NCBI GenBank assembly: GCA_933228675.1
Contig: OW121744.1
Coordinates: 93,084,885-93,148,884, forward strand
Source of the DNA: Stomorhina lunata
Lineage: Eukaryota > Arthropoda > Insecta > Diptera > Rhiniidae
Direction: 5' to 3'
Length of the DNA stretch: 64,000 nucleotides
Below the pieces are notes generated by a model. It was not told the DNA's origin. It worked only from the letters and a program-made list of their open reading frames with translations, and did no database searches. Below are positions 46,937 through 60,800 of the stretch, piece by piece. The position numbers and the translations under genes are program-made. Numbering within the stretch: position 1 is the first letter of the stretch; the number at the start of each line of letters is the position of its first letter.

Positions 46937-49900
46937 TTAACCCATTGAGTGGTATTGCAAATTATTAAACAGAAAAATATTTCTAACTAAAATTTTTCTA
47001 TAGAAAATTATTTCCAATGACAATTTTTCTATAGAAAAATATTTCAAATGAAAATTTTTCTATAGAAAAATATTTCCAAAGAAAATTTTTCTATAGAAAA
47101 ATATTTCCAATGAAAATTTTTCTATAGAAAAATACTTCCAACGAAAATTTTTCTATAGAAAAATATTTCAAAAAAAAAAATATTTCCAAAAAAAATATTT
47201 CTAACGAAAATTTTTCTATAGAAAAATATTTCTAACGAAAATTTTTCTATAGAAAAATATTTCTAACGAAAATTTTTCTATAGAAAAATATTTCTAACGA
47301 AAATTTTTCTATAGAAAAATATTTCTAACGAAAATTTTTCTATAGAAAAATATTTCTAACGAAAATATTTCTATAGAAAAATATTTCTAACGAAAATTTT
47401 TCTATAGAAAAATATTTCTAACGAAAATTTTTCTATAGAAAAATATTTCTAACGAAAATTTTTCTATAGAAAAATATTTCTAACGAAAATTTTTCTATAG
47501 AAAAATATTTCTAACGAAAATTTTTCTATAGAAAAATATTTCTAACGAAAATATTTTTCTATAGAAAAATTTTCGTTAGAAATATTTTTCTATAGAAAAA
47601 TTTTCGTTAGAAATATTTTTCTATAGAAAAATTTTCGTTAGAAATATTTTTCTATAGAAAAATTTTCGTTAGAAATATTTTTCTATAGAAAAATTTTCGT
47701 TAGAAATATTTTTCTATAGAAAAATTTTCCTTAGAAATATTTTTCTATAGAAAAATTTTCGTTAGAAATATTTTTCTATAGAAAAATTTTCGTTAGAAAT
47801 ATTTTTCTATAGAAAAATTTTCGTTAGAAATATTTTTCTATAGAAAAATTTTCGTTAGAAATATTTTTCTATAGAAAAATTTTCGTTAGAAATATTTTTC
47901 TATAGAAAAATTTTCGTTAGAAATATTTTTCTATAGAAAAATTTTCATTGGAAATATTTTTCTATAGAAAAATTTTCGTTAGAAATATTTTTCTATAGAA
48001 AAATTTTCGTTAGAAATATTTTTCTATAGAAAAATTTTCGTTAGAAATATTTTTCTATAGAAAAATTTTTGTTAGAAATATTTTTCTATAGAAAAATTTT
48101 CGTTAGAAATATTTTTCTATAGAAAAATTTTCGTTAGAAATATTTTTCTATAGAAAAATTTTCGTTAGAAATATTTTTCTATAGAAAAATTTTCGTTAGA
48201 AATATTTTTCTATAGAAAAATTTTCGTTAGAAATATTTTTCTATAGAAAAATTTTCGTTAGAAATATTTTTCTATAGAAAAATTTTCGTTAGAAATATTT
48301 TTCTATAGAAAAATTTTCGTTAGAAATATTTTTCTATAGAAAAATTTTCGTTAGAAATATTTTTCTATAGAAAAATTTTCGTTTGAAATATTTTTCTATA
48401 GAAAAATTTTCGTTAGAAATATTTTCTATAGAAAAATTTTCGTTAGAAATATTTTTCTATAGAAAAATTTTCGTTAGAAATATTTTTCTATAGAAAAATT
48501 TTCGTTAGAAATATTTTTCTATAGAAAAATTTTCGTTAGAAATATTTTTCTATAGAAAAATTTTCGTTAGAAATATTTTTCTATAGAAAAATTTTCGTTA
48601 GAAATATTTTTCTATAGAAAAATTTTCGTTAGAAATATTTTTTCTATAGAAAAATTTTCGTTAGAAATATTTTTCTATAGAAAAATTTTCGTTAGAAATA
48701 TTTTTCTATAGAAAAATTTTCGTTAGAAATATTTTTCTATAGAAAAATTTTCGTTAGAAATATTTTTCTATAGAAAAATATTTCTAACGAAAATTTTTCT
48801 ATAGAAAAATATTTCTAACGAAAATTTTTCTATAGAAAAATATTTCTAACGAAAATTTTTCTATAGAAAAATATTTCTAACGAAAATTTTTCTATAGAAA
48901 AATATTTCTAACGAAAATTTTTCTATAGAAAAATATTTCTAACGAAAATTTTTCTATAGAAAAATATTTCTAACGAAAATTTTTCTATAGAAAAATATTT
49001 CTAATGAAAATTTTTCTATAGAAAAATATTTCTAACGAAAATTTTTCTATAGAAAAATATTTCTAACGAAAATTTTTCTATAGAAAAATATTTCTAACGA
49101 AAATTTTTCTATAGAAAAATATTTCTAACGAAAATTTTTCTATAGAAAAATATTTCTAACGAAAATTTTTCTATAGAAAAATATTTCTAACGAAAATTTT
49201 TCTATAGAAAAATATTTCTAACGAAAATTTTTCTATAGAAAAAATATTTCTAACGAAAATTTTTCTATAGAAAAATATTTCTAACGAAAATTTTTCTATA
49301 GAAAAATATTTCTAACGAAAATTTTTCTATAGAAAAATATTTCTAACGAAAATTTTTCTATAGAAAAATATTTCTAACGAAAATTTTTCTATAGAAAAAT
49401 ATTTCTAACGAAAATTTTTCTATAGAAAAATATTTCTAACGAAAATTTTTCTATAGAAAATATTTCTAACGAAAATTTTTCTATAGAAAAATATTTCAAA
49501 CGAAAATTTTTCTATAGAAAAATATTTCAAACGAAAATTTTTCTATAGAAAAATATTTCTAACGAAAATTTTTCTATAGAAAAATATTTCTAACGAAAAT
49601 TTTTCTATAGAAAAATATTTCTAACGAAAATTTTTCTATAGAAAAATATTTCTAACGAAAATTTTTCTATAGAAAAATATTTCTAACGAAAATTTTTCAA
49701 TAGAAAAATATTTCTAACGAAAATTTTTCTATAGAAAAATATTTCTAACGAAAATTTTTCTATAGAAAAATATTTCTAACGAAAATTTTTCTATAGAAAA
49801 ATATTTCTAACGAAAATTTTTCTATAGAAAAATATTTCTAACGAAAATTTTTCTATAGAAAAATATTTCTAACGAAAATTTTTCTATAGAAAAATATTTC

Positions 49901-52900
49901 TAACGAAAATTTTTCTATAGAAAAATATTTCTAACGAAAATTTTTCTATAGAAAAATATTTCTAACGAAAATTTTTCTATAGAAAAATATTTCTAACGAA
50001 AATTTTTCTATAGAAAAATATTTCTAACGAAAATTTTTCTATAGAAAAATATTTCTAACGAAAATTTTTCTATAGAAAAATATTTCTAACGAAAATTTTT
50101 CTATAGAAAAATATTTCTAACGAAAATTTTTCTATAGAAAAATATTTCTAACGAAAATTTTTCTATAGAAAAATATTTCTAACGAAAATTTTTCTATAGA
50201 AAAATATTTCTAACGAAAATTTTTCTATAGAAAAATATTTCTAACAAAAATTTTTCTATAGAAAAATATTTCTAACGAAAATTTTTCTATAGAAAAATAT
50301 TTCTAACGAAAATTTTTCTATAGAAAAATATTTCCAATGAAAATTTTTCTATAGAAAAATATTTCTAACGAAAATTTTTCTATAGAAAAATATTTCTAAC
50401 GAAAATTTTTCTATAGAAAAATATTTCTAACGAAAATTTTTCTATAGAAAAATATTTCTAACGAAAATTTTTCTATAGAAAAATATTTCTAACGAAAATT
50501 TTTCTATAGAAAAATATTTCTAACGAAAATTTTTCTATAGAAAAATATTTCTAACGAAAATTTTTCTATAGAAAAATATTTCTAACGAAAATTTTTCTAT
50601 AGAAAAATATTTCTAACAAAAATTTTTCTATAGAAAAATATTTCTAACGAAAATTTTTCTATAGAAAAATATTTCTAACGAAAATTTTTCTATAGAAAAA
50701 TATTTCTAACGAAAATTTTTCTATAGAAAAATATTTCTAACGAAAATTTTTCTATAGAAAAATATTTCTAACGAAAATTTTTCTATAGAAAAATATTTCT
50801 AACGAAAATTTTTCTATAGAAAAATATTTCTAACGAAAATTTTTCTATAGAAAAATATTTCTAACGAAAATTTTTCTATAGAAAAATATTTCTAACGAAA
50901 ATTTTTCTATAGAAAAATATTTCTAACGAAAATTTTTCTATAGAAAAATATTTCTAACGAAAATTTTTCTATAGAAAAATATTTCTAACGAAAATTTTTC
51001 TATAGAAAAATATTTCTAACGAAAATTTTTCTATAGAAAAATATTTCTAACGAAAATTTTTCTATAGAAAAATATTTCTAACGAAAATTTTTCTATAGAA
51101 AAATATTTCTAAGGAAAATTTTTCTATAGAAAAATATTTCTAACGAAAATTTTTCTATAGAAAAATATTTCTAACGAAAATTTTTCTATAGAAAAATATT
51201 TCTAACGAAAATTTTTCTATAGAAAAATATTTCTAACGAAAATTTTTCTATAGAAAAATATTTCTAACGAAAATTTTTCTATAGAAAAATATTTCTAACG
51301 AAAATTTTTCTATAGAAAAATATTTCTAACGAAAATTTTTCTATAGAAAAATATTTCTAACGAAAATTTTTCTATAGAAAAATATTTCTAACGAAAAATT
51401 TTCTATAGAAAAATATTTCTAACGAAAATTTTTCTATAGAAAAATATTTCTAACGAAAATTTTTTTATAGAAAAATATTTCTAACGAAAATTTTTCTATA
51501 GAAAAATATTTCTAACGAAAATTTTTCTATAGAAAAATATTTCTAACGAAAATTTTTCTATAGAAAAATATTTCTAACGAAAATTTTTCTATAGAAAAAT
51601 ATTTCTAACGAAAATTTTTCTATAGAAAAATATTTCTAACGAAAATTTTTCTATAGAAAAATATTTCTAACGAAAATTTTTCTATAGAAAAATATTTCTA
51701 ACGAAAATTTTTCTATAGAAAAATATTTCTAACGAAAATTTTTCTATAGAAAAATATTTCTAACGAAAATTTTTCTATAGAAAAATATTTCTAACGAAAA
51801 TTTTTCTATAGAAAAATATTTCTAACGAAAATTTTTCTATAGAAAAATATTTCTAACGAAAATTTTTCTATAGAAAAATATTTCTAACGAAAATTTTTCT
51901 ATAGAAAAATATTTCTAACGAAAATTTTTCTATAGAAAAATATTTCTAACGAAAATTTTTCTATAGAAAAATATTTCTAACGAAAATTTTTCTATAGAAA
52001 AATATTTCTAACGAAAATTTTTCTATAGAAAAATATTTCTAACGAAAATTTTTCTATAGAAAAATATTTCTAAGGAAAATTTTTCTATAGAAAAATATTT
52101 CTAACGAAAATTTTTCTATAGAAAAATATTTCTAACGAAAATTTTTCTATAGAAAAATATTTCTAACGAAAATTTTTCTATAGAAAAATATTTCTAACGA
52201 AAATTTTTCTATAGAAAAATATTTCTAACGAAAATTTTTCTATAGAAAAATATTTCTAACGAAAATTTTTCTATAGAAAAATATTTCTAACGAAAATTTT
52301 TCTATAGAAAAATATTTCTAACGAAAAATTTTCTATAGAAAAATATTTCTAACGAAAATTTTTCTATAGAAAAATATTTCTAACGAAAATTTTTTTATAG
52401 AAAAATATTTCTAACGAAAATTTTTCTATAGAAAAATATTTCTAACGAAAATTTTTCTATAGAAAAATATTTCTAACGAAAATTTTTCTATAGAAAAATA
52501 TTTCTAACGAAAATTTTTCTATAGAAAAATATTTCTAACGAAAATTTTTCTATAGAAAAATATTTCTAACGAAAATTTTTCTATAGAAAAATATTTCTAA
52601 CGAAAATTTTTCTATAGAAAAATATTTCTAACGAAAATTTTTCTATAGAAAAATATTTCTAACGAAAATTTTTCTATAGAAAAATATTTCTAACGAAAAT
52701 TTTTCTATAGAAAAATATTTCTAACGAAAATTTTTCTATAGAAAAATATTTCTAACGAAAATTTTTCTATAGAAAAATATTTCTAACGAAAATTTTTCTA
52801 TAGAAAAATATTTCTAACGAAAATTTTTCTATAGAAAAATATTTCTAACGAAAATTTTTCTATAGAAAAATATTTCTAACGAAAATTTTTCTATAGAAAA

Positions 52901-55900
52901 ATATTTCTAACGAAAATTTTTCTATAGAAAAATATTTCTAACGAAAATTTTTCTATAGAAAAATATTTCTAACGAAAATTTTTCTATAGAAAAATATTTC
53001 TAACGAAAATTTTTCTATAGAAAAATATTTCTAACGAAAATTTTTCTATAGAAAAATATTTCTAACGAAAATTTTTCTATAGAAAAATATTTCTAACGAA
53101 AATTTTTCTATAGAAAAATATTTCTAACGAAAATTTTTCTATAGAAAAATATTTCTAACGAAAATTTTTCTATAGAAAAATATTTCTAACGAAAATTTTT
53201 CTATAGAAAAATATTTCTTACGAAAATTTTTCTATAGAAAAATATTTCTAACGAAAATTTTTCTATAGAAAAATATTTCTAACGAAAATTTTTCAATAGA
53301 AAAATATTTCTAACGAAAATTTTTCAATAGAAAAATATTTCTAACGAAAATTTTTCTATAGAAAAATATTTCTAACGAAAATTTTTCTATAGAAAAATAT
53401 TTCTAACGAAAATTTTTCTATAGAAAAATATTTCTAACGAAAATTTTTCTATAGAAAAATATTTCTAACGAAAATTTTTCTATAGAAAAATATTTCTAAC
53501 AAAAATTTTTCTATAGAAAAATATTCTATAGAAAAATATTTCTAACGAAAATTTTTCTATAGAAAAATATTTCTAACGAAAATTTTTCTATAGAAAAATA
53601 TTTCTAACGAAAATTTTTCTATAGAAAAATATTTCTAACGAAAATTTTTCTATAGAAAAATATTTCTAACGAAAATTTTTCTATAGAAAAATATTTCTAA
53701 CGAAAATTTTTCTATAGAAAAATATTTCTAACGAAAATTTTTCTATAGAAAAATATTTCTAACGAAAATTTTTCTATAGAAAAATATTTCTAACGAAAAT
53801 TTTTCTATAGAAAAATATTTCTAACGAAAATTTTTCTATAGAAAAATATTTCTAACGAAAATTTTTCTATAGAAAAATATTTCTAACGAAAATTTTTCTA
53901 TAGAAAAATATTTCTAACGAAAATTTTTCTATAGAAAAATATTTCTAACGAAAATTTTTCTATAGAAAAATATTTCTAACGAAAATTTTTCTATAGAAAA
54001 ATATTTCTTACGAAAATTTTTCTATAGAAAAATATTTCTAACGAAAATTTTTCTATAGAAAAATATTTCTAACGAAAATTTTTCAATAGAAAAATATTTC
54101 TAACGAAAATTTTTCAATAGAAAAATATTTCTAACGAAAATTTTTCTATAGAAAAATATTTCTAACGAAAATTTTTCTATAGAAAAATATTTCTAACGAA
54201 AATTTTTCTATAGAAAAATATTTCCAATGAAAATTTTTGTATAGAAAAATATTTCTAACGAAAATTTTTCTATAGAAAAATATTTCTAACGAAAATTTTT
54301 CTATAGAAAAATATTTCTAACGAAAATTTTTCTATAGAAAAATATTTCTAACGAAAATTTTTCTATAGAAAAATATTTCTAACGAAAATTTTTCTATAGA
54401 AAAATATTTCTAACGAACATTTTTCTATAGAAAAATATTTCTAACGAAAATTTTTCTATAGAAAAATATTTCTAACGAAAATTTTTCTATAGAAAAATAT
54501 TTCTAGCGAAAATTTTTCTATAGAAAAATATTTCTAACGAAAATTTTTCTATAGAAAAATATTTCTAACGAAAATTTTTCTATAGAAAAATATTTCCAAT
54601 GAAAATTTTTCTAACGAAAATTTTTCTATAGAAAAATATTTCTAACGAAAATTTTTCTATAGAAAAATATTTCTAACGAAAATTTTTCTATAGAAAAATA
54701 TTTCTAACGAAAATTTTTCTATAGAAAAATATTTCTAACGAAAATTTTTCTATAGAAAAATATTTCTAACGAAAATTTTTCTATAGAAAAATATTTCTAA
54801 CGAAAATTTTTCTATAGAAAAATATTTCTAACGAAAATTTTTCTATAGAAAAATATTTCTAACGAAAATTTTTCTATAGAAAAATATTTCTAACGAAAAT
54901 TTTTCTATAGAAAAATATTTCTAACGAAAATTTTTCTATAGAAAAATATTTCTAACGAAAATTTTTCTATAGAAAAATATTTCTAACGAAAATTTTTCTA
55001 TAGAAAAATATTTCTAACGAAAATTTTTCTATAGAAAAATATTTCTAACGAAAATTTTTCTATAGAAAAATATTTCTAACGAAAATTTTTCTATAGAAAA
55101 ATATTTCTAACGAAAATTTTTCTATAGAAAAATATTTCTAACGAAAATTTTTCTATAGAAAAATATTTCTAACGAAAATTTTTCTATAGAAAAATATTTC
55201 TAACGAAAATTTTTCTATAGAAAAATATTTCTAACGAAAATTTTTCTATAGAAAAATATTTCTAACGAAAATTTTTCTATAGAAAAATATTTCTAACGAA
55301 AATTTTTCTATAGAAAAATATTTCTAACGAAAATTTTTCTATAGAAAAATATTTCTAACGAAAATTTTTCTATAGAAAAATATTTCTAACGAAAATTTTT
55401 CTATAGAAAAATATTTCTAACGAAAATTTTTCTATAGAAAAATATTTCTAACGAAAATTTTTCTATAGAAAAATATTTCTAACGAAAATTTTTCTATAGA
55501 AAAATATTCTTAAGGAAAATTTTTCTATAGAAAAATATTTCTAACGAAAATTTTTCTATAGAAAAATATTTCTAACGAAAATTTTTCTATAGAAAAATAT
55601 TTCTAACGAAAATTTTTCTATAGAAAAATATTTCTAACGAAAATTTTTCTATAGAAAAATATTTCTAACGAAAATTTTTCTATAGGAAAATATTTCTAAC
55701 GAAAATTTTTCTATAGAAAAATATTTCTAACGAAAATTTTTCTATAGAAAAATATTTCTAACGAAAATTTTTCTATAGAAAAATATTTCTAACGAAAATT
55801 TTTCTATAGAAAAATATTTCTAACGAACATTTTTCTATAGAAAAATATTTCTAACGAAAATTTTTCTACAGAAAAATATTTCTAACGAACATTTTTCTAT

Positions 55901-56830
55901 AGAAAAATATTTCTAACGAAAATTTTTCTATAGAAAAATATTTCTAACGAAAATTTTTCTATAGAAAAATATTTCTAACGAAAATTTTTCTATAGAAAAA
56001 TATTTCTAACAAAAATTTTTCTATAGAAAAATATTTCTAACGAAAATTTTTCTATAGAAAAATATTTCTAACGAAAATTTTTTTATAGAAAAATATTTCT
56101 AACGAAAATTTTTCTATAGAAAAATATTTCTAACGAAAATTTTTTTACAGAAAAATATTTCTTTGGAAAATTTTTCTATAGAAAAATATTTCTAACGAAA
56201 ATTTTTCTATAGAAAAATATTTCTAACGAAAATTTTTCTATAGAAAAATATTTCTAACGAAAATTTTTTATAGAAAAATATTTCTAACGAACATTTTTCT
56301 ATAGAAAAATATTTCTAACGAAAATTTTTCTATAGAAAAATATTTCTAACGAAAATTTTTCTATAGAAAAATATTTCTAACGAAAATTTTTCTATAGAAA
56401 AATATTTCTAACGAAAATTTTTCTATAGAAAAATATTTCTAACGAAAATTTTTCTATAGAAAAATATTTCTAACGAAAATTTTTCTATAGAAAAATATTT
56501 CTAACGAAAATTTTTCTATAGAAAAATATTTCTAACGAAAATTTTTCTATAGAAAAATATTTCTAACGAAAATTTTTCTATAGAAAAATATTTCTAACGA
56601 AAATTTTTCTATAGAAAAATATTTCTAACGAAAATTTTTCTATAGAAAAATATTTCTAACGAAAATTTTTCTATAGAAAAATATTTCTAACGAAAATTTT
56701 TCTATAGAAAAATATTTCTAACGAAAATTTTTGTATAGAAAAATATATCTAACGAAAATTTTTCTACAGAAAAATATTTCTTTGGAAAATTTTTCTATAG
56801 AAAAATATTTCTGACTTCTTAATGGGTTAA
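46937..56830. mobile_element. TTAA-flanked element with CCC-type inverted ends carrying array J (piggyBac-like, nonautonomous)
   Basis: The left end is TTAA (46937-46940) followed by CCCATTGAGTGGT. The right end read inwards is TTAA (56827-56830) followed by CCCATTAAGAAGT. The 13 bp ends match at 10 positions and both are flanked by TTAA. A TTAA duplication with 5'-CCC inverted ends is the signature of the piggyBac superfamily. The interior (9,886 bp between the duplications) is almost entirely 31 bp repeat J, with about 30 bp of non-tandem sequence at the left and about 14 bp at the right. No transposase is encoded, so mobility would need a transposase supplied from elsewhere. Confidence 0.62.
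46970..56812. repeat. 9.8 kb 31 bp array, TTTCTAACGAAAATTTTTCT units (family J) with a 1.2 kb internal inversion
   Basis: About 317 units, each with TTTTTCTATAGAAAAATATT and TCTAACGAAAA. Orientation is forward at 46970-47558, reversed at 47559-48770 (reading TTTTCGTTAGAAATATTTTT) and forward again to the end. Both switches sit on a CTATAG (47559-47564 and 48768-48773). Internal duplications are traceable from rare variants. The left edge (46970-47210) has the unit TTTCCAATGAAAATT. The unit is close to arrays H and I. Confidence 0.97.
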
Positions 56831-57842
56831 TTTGGCTCAATCATGTGCATAAATTGATCGTTTTAGTTACTTTATTTTGTTTTTTGTCAAATACTTTGTT
56901 ACAATATTGATTTTTGTTGTTGTTTTCCTTCGGGATAACATTTCCTTAAGTTTATTGTAGCATAAAACTGATAAAATAAAACCCATAAAATATGCTATAA
57001 AATTTTCTATAAATAAAATTCAAAAACATGCTGGTTTTAGGGTTAAATTTAAAACTAAAAATTAAATTCTTTAGAAAAAAGAGATTTTAGATTGTTTTAT
57101 AAATCTTTAAATATTCATAATAAATTTTAATTTACAAAAATTACATCATTTTATAAAAATGTCACAGTTCATCACTGTCGGAGTGTGACTGACTGTCTGT
57201 CTGTCTGTCTGTCAGTTCTATTTAAAAAATTGTGTATGTAGTTTAAATACTTTGTGGTTTTATGCTAATAAATGCAAATTTAAATTTAGTCTTTTTACTC
57301 GACTTATTTTATGTCTGACTTTTTAATTTTTTGTTTTCTAAATTATCACAAACATTAAAAGACATCTATTAAATTATTTAATAATTGTCTTAAGCAAATA
57401 ATTGAGCTGGCAAATTTTAACGGATGCATTAAGTCCATAAATTATATCAAGAAAATAAATGGGTTTTGCATTAAGGCAATCCTTAACCCAAAATATCCAA
57501 CTAATTTTTTTCTTTCTTAATTTCGAAAACAATTTTTCCTTCTTTTTGTCCAGCAAATCCCTAGTATTTTCAACTATTGGCCTTTGTCGTTTTGAACTTT
57601 TTCTCTATATTCCAGCAAATTTTCTCATTGTTTGGCTTCCTATGGCTTTTCGGTGACATTTACTTTGATTTACAATCGATAAAACTTTTGTGAAACAAAT
57701 TAAAGTGTTGGTAAATTTCCTATTTTTTCGGAAAGTTAAATACACAAAAGAGGTCAAAGGTTATTTAGAAAAAATAAGAAATTATTTAATTTAAATTGTT
57801 TATTTTAAATTGTTAATTTTAAATGTCTAAAAATCCCTTTAA
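56831..57842. other. Unique spacer with CTGT microsatellite
   Basis: (CTGT)n at 57193-57213. Small ORFs around 57374-57656 overlap on opposite strands without domains. No gene supported. Confidence 0.5.
57193..57213. repeat. (CTGT)n microsatellite
   Basis: Five CTGT units with flanking CAGT/ACTG. Such GTCT runs are often associated with mini-me elements, but the mini-me core is not visible here. Confidence 0.85.
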
Positions 57843-60800
57843 AGACTAAGACATAGACCAAGACATAGACTAAGACATAGACTAAAACATAGACTAAGAC
57901 ATAGACTAAGACATAGACTAAGACATAGACTAAGACATAGACTAACACATAGACTAAGATATAGACTAAGACATAGACTAAGATATAGACTAAGACATAG
58001 ACTAAGATATAGACTAAGACATAGACTAAGACATAGACTAAGACATAGACTAAGATATAGAATAAGACATAGACTAAGACATAGACTAAGACATAGACTA
58101 AGACATAGACTAAGACATAGACTAAGACATAGACTAAGACATAGACTAAGACATAGACTAAGACATAGACTAAGACATAGACTAAGATATAGACTAAGAC
58201 ATAGAATAAGACATAGACTAAGACATAGACTAAGACATAGACTAAGACATAGACTAAGACATAGACTAAGACATAGACTAAGACATAGACATAGACTAAG
58301 ACATAGACTAAGACATAGACTAAGACATAGAATAAGACATGGACTAAGACATAGACTAAGACATAGACTAAGACATAGACTAAGACATAGACTAAGACAT
58401 AGACTAAGACATAGACTAAGACATAGATTAAGACATAGACTAAGACATAGACTAAGACATAGACTAAGACATAGACTAAGACATAGACTAAGACATAGAC
58501 TAAGACATAGACTAAGACATAGACTAAGACATAGACTAAGACATAGACTAAGACATAGACTAAGACATAGACTAAGACATAGACTAAGACATAGACTAAG
58601 ACATAGACTAAGACATAGACCAAGACATAGACTAAGACATAGACTAAAACATAGACTAAGACATAGACTAAGACACTGACTAAGACATAGACTAACACAT
58701 AGACTAAGATATAGACTAAGACATAGACTAAGATATAGACTAAGACATAGACTAAGATATAGACTAAGACATAGACTAAGACATAGACTAAGACATAGAC
58801 TAAGATATAGACCAAGACATAGACTAAGACATAGACTAAAACATAGACTAAGACATAGACTAAGACATAGACTAAGACATAGACTAAGACATAGACTAAG
58901 ACATAGACTAAGACATAGACTAAGACATAGACTAAGACATAGACTAAGACATAGACTAAGACATAGACTAAGACATAGACTAAGACATAGACTAAGACAT
59001 AGACTAAGACATAGACTAAGACATAGACTAAGACATAGACCAAGACATAGACTAAGACATAGACTAAAACATAGACTAAGACATAGACTAAGACATATAC
59101 TAAGACATAGACTAAGACATAGACTAAGACATAGACTAAGACATAGACTAAGACATAGACTAAGACATAGACTAAGACATAGACTAAGACATAGACTAAG
59201 ACATAGATAAGACATAGACTAAGACATAGACTAAGACATAGACTAAGACATAGACTAAGACATAGACTAAGACATAGACTAAGACATAGACTAAGATATA
59301 GACTAAGATATAGACTAAGACATAGACTAAGATATAGACTAAGACATAGACTAAGACATAGACTAAGACATAGACTAAGATATAGACCAAGACATAGACT
59401 AAGACATAGACTAAAACATAGACTAAGACATAGACTAAGACATAGACTAAGACATAGACTAAGACATAGACTAAGACATAGACTAAGACATAGACTAAGA
59501 CATAGACTAAGACATAGACTAAGACATAGACTAAGACATAGACTAAGACATAGACTAAGACATAGACTAAGACATAGACTAAGACATAGACTAAGATATA
59601 GACTAAGATATAGACTAAGACATAGACTAAGACATAGACTAAGACATAGACTAAGACATAGACTAAGACATAGACTAAGACATAGACTAAGACATAGACT
59701 AAGACATAGACTACGACATAGACTAAGACATAGACTAAGACATAGACTAAGATATAGACTAAGATATAGACTAAGACATAGACTAAGACATAGACTAAGA
59801 CATAGACTAAGACATAGACTAAGACATAGACTAAGATATAGACTAAGATATAGACTAAGACATAGACTAAGACATAGACTAAGACATAGACTAAGACATA
59901 GACTAAGACATAGACTAAGACATAGACTAAGACATAGACTAAGACATAGACTAAGACATAGACTAAGACATAGACTAAGACATAGACTAAGACATAGACT
60001 AAGACATAGACTAAGACATAGACTAAGACATAGACTAAGACATAGACTAAGACATAGACTAAGACATAGACTAAGACATAGACTAAGATATAGACTAAGA
60101 CATAGACTAAGACATAGACTAAGACATAGACTAAGACATAGACTAAGACATAGACTAAGACATAGACTAAGACATAGACTAAGACATAGACTAAGACATA
60201 GACTACGACATAGACTAAGACATAGACTAAGATATAGACTAAGATATAGACTAAGACATAGACTAAGACATAGACTAAGACATAGACTAAGACATAGACT
60301 AAGACATAGACTAAGATATAGACTAAGATATAGACTAAGATATAGACTAAGACATAGACTAAGACATAGACTAAGACATAGACTAAGACATAGACTAAGA
60401 CATAGACTAAGACATAGATAAGACATAGACTAAGACATAGACTAAGATATAGAATAAGACATAGACTAAGACATAGACTAAGACATAGACTAAGACATAG
60501 ACTAAGACATAGACTAAGACATAGACTACGACATAGACTAAGACATAGACTAAGACATAGACTAAGATATAGACTAAGATATAGACTAAGACATAGACTA
60601 AGACATAGACTAAGACATAGACTAAGACATAGACTAAGACATAGACTAAGATATAGACTAAGATATAGACTAAGACATAGACTAAGACATAGACTAAGAC
60701 ATAGACTAAGACATAGACTAAGACATAGACTAAGACATAGACTAAGACATAGACTAAGACATAGACTAAGACATAGACTAAGACAAAGACTAAGACATAG

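Noticed and set aside
46970..56812. CRISPR-like regular array
   Set aside because: There are no unique spacers; units are contiguous and near identical, the setting is eukaryotic and no cas genes are present.
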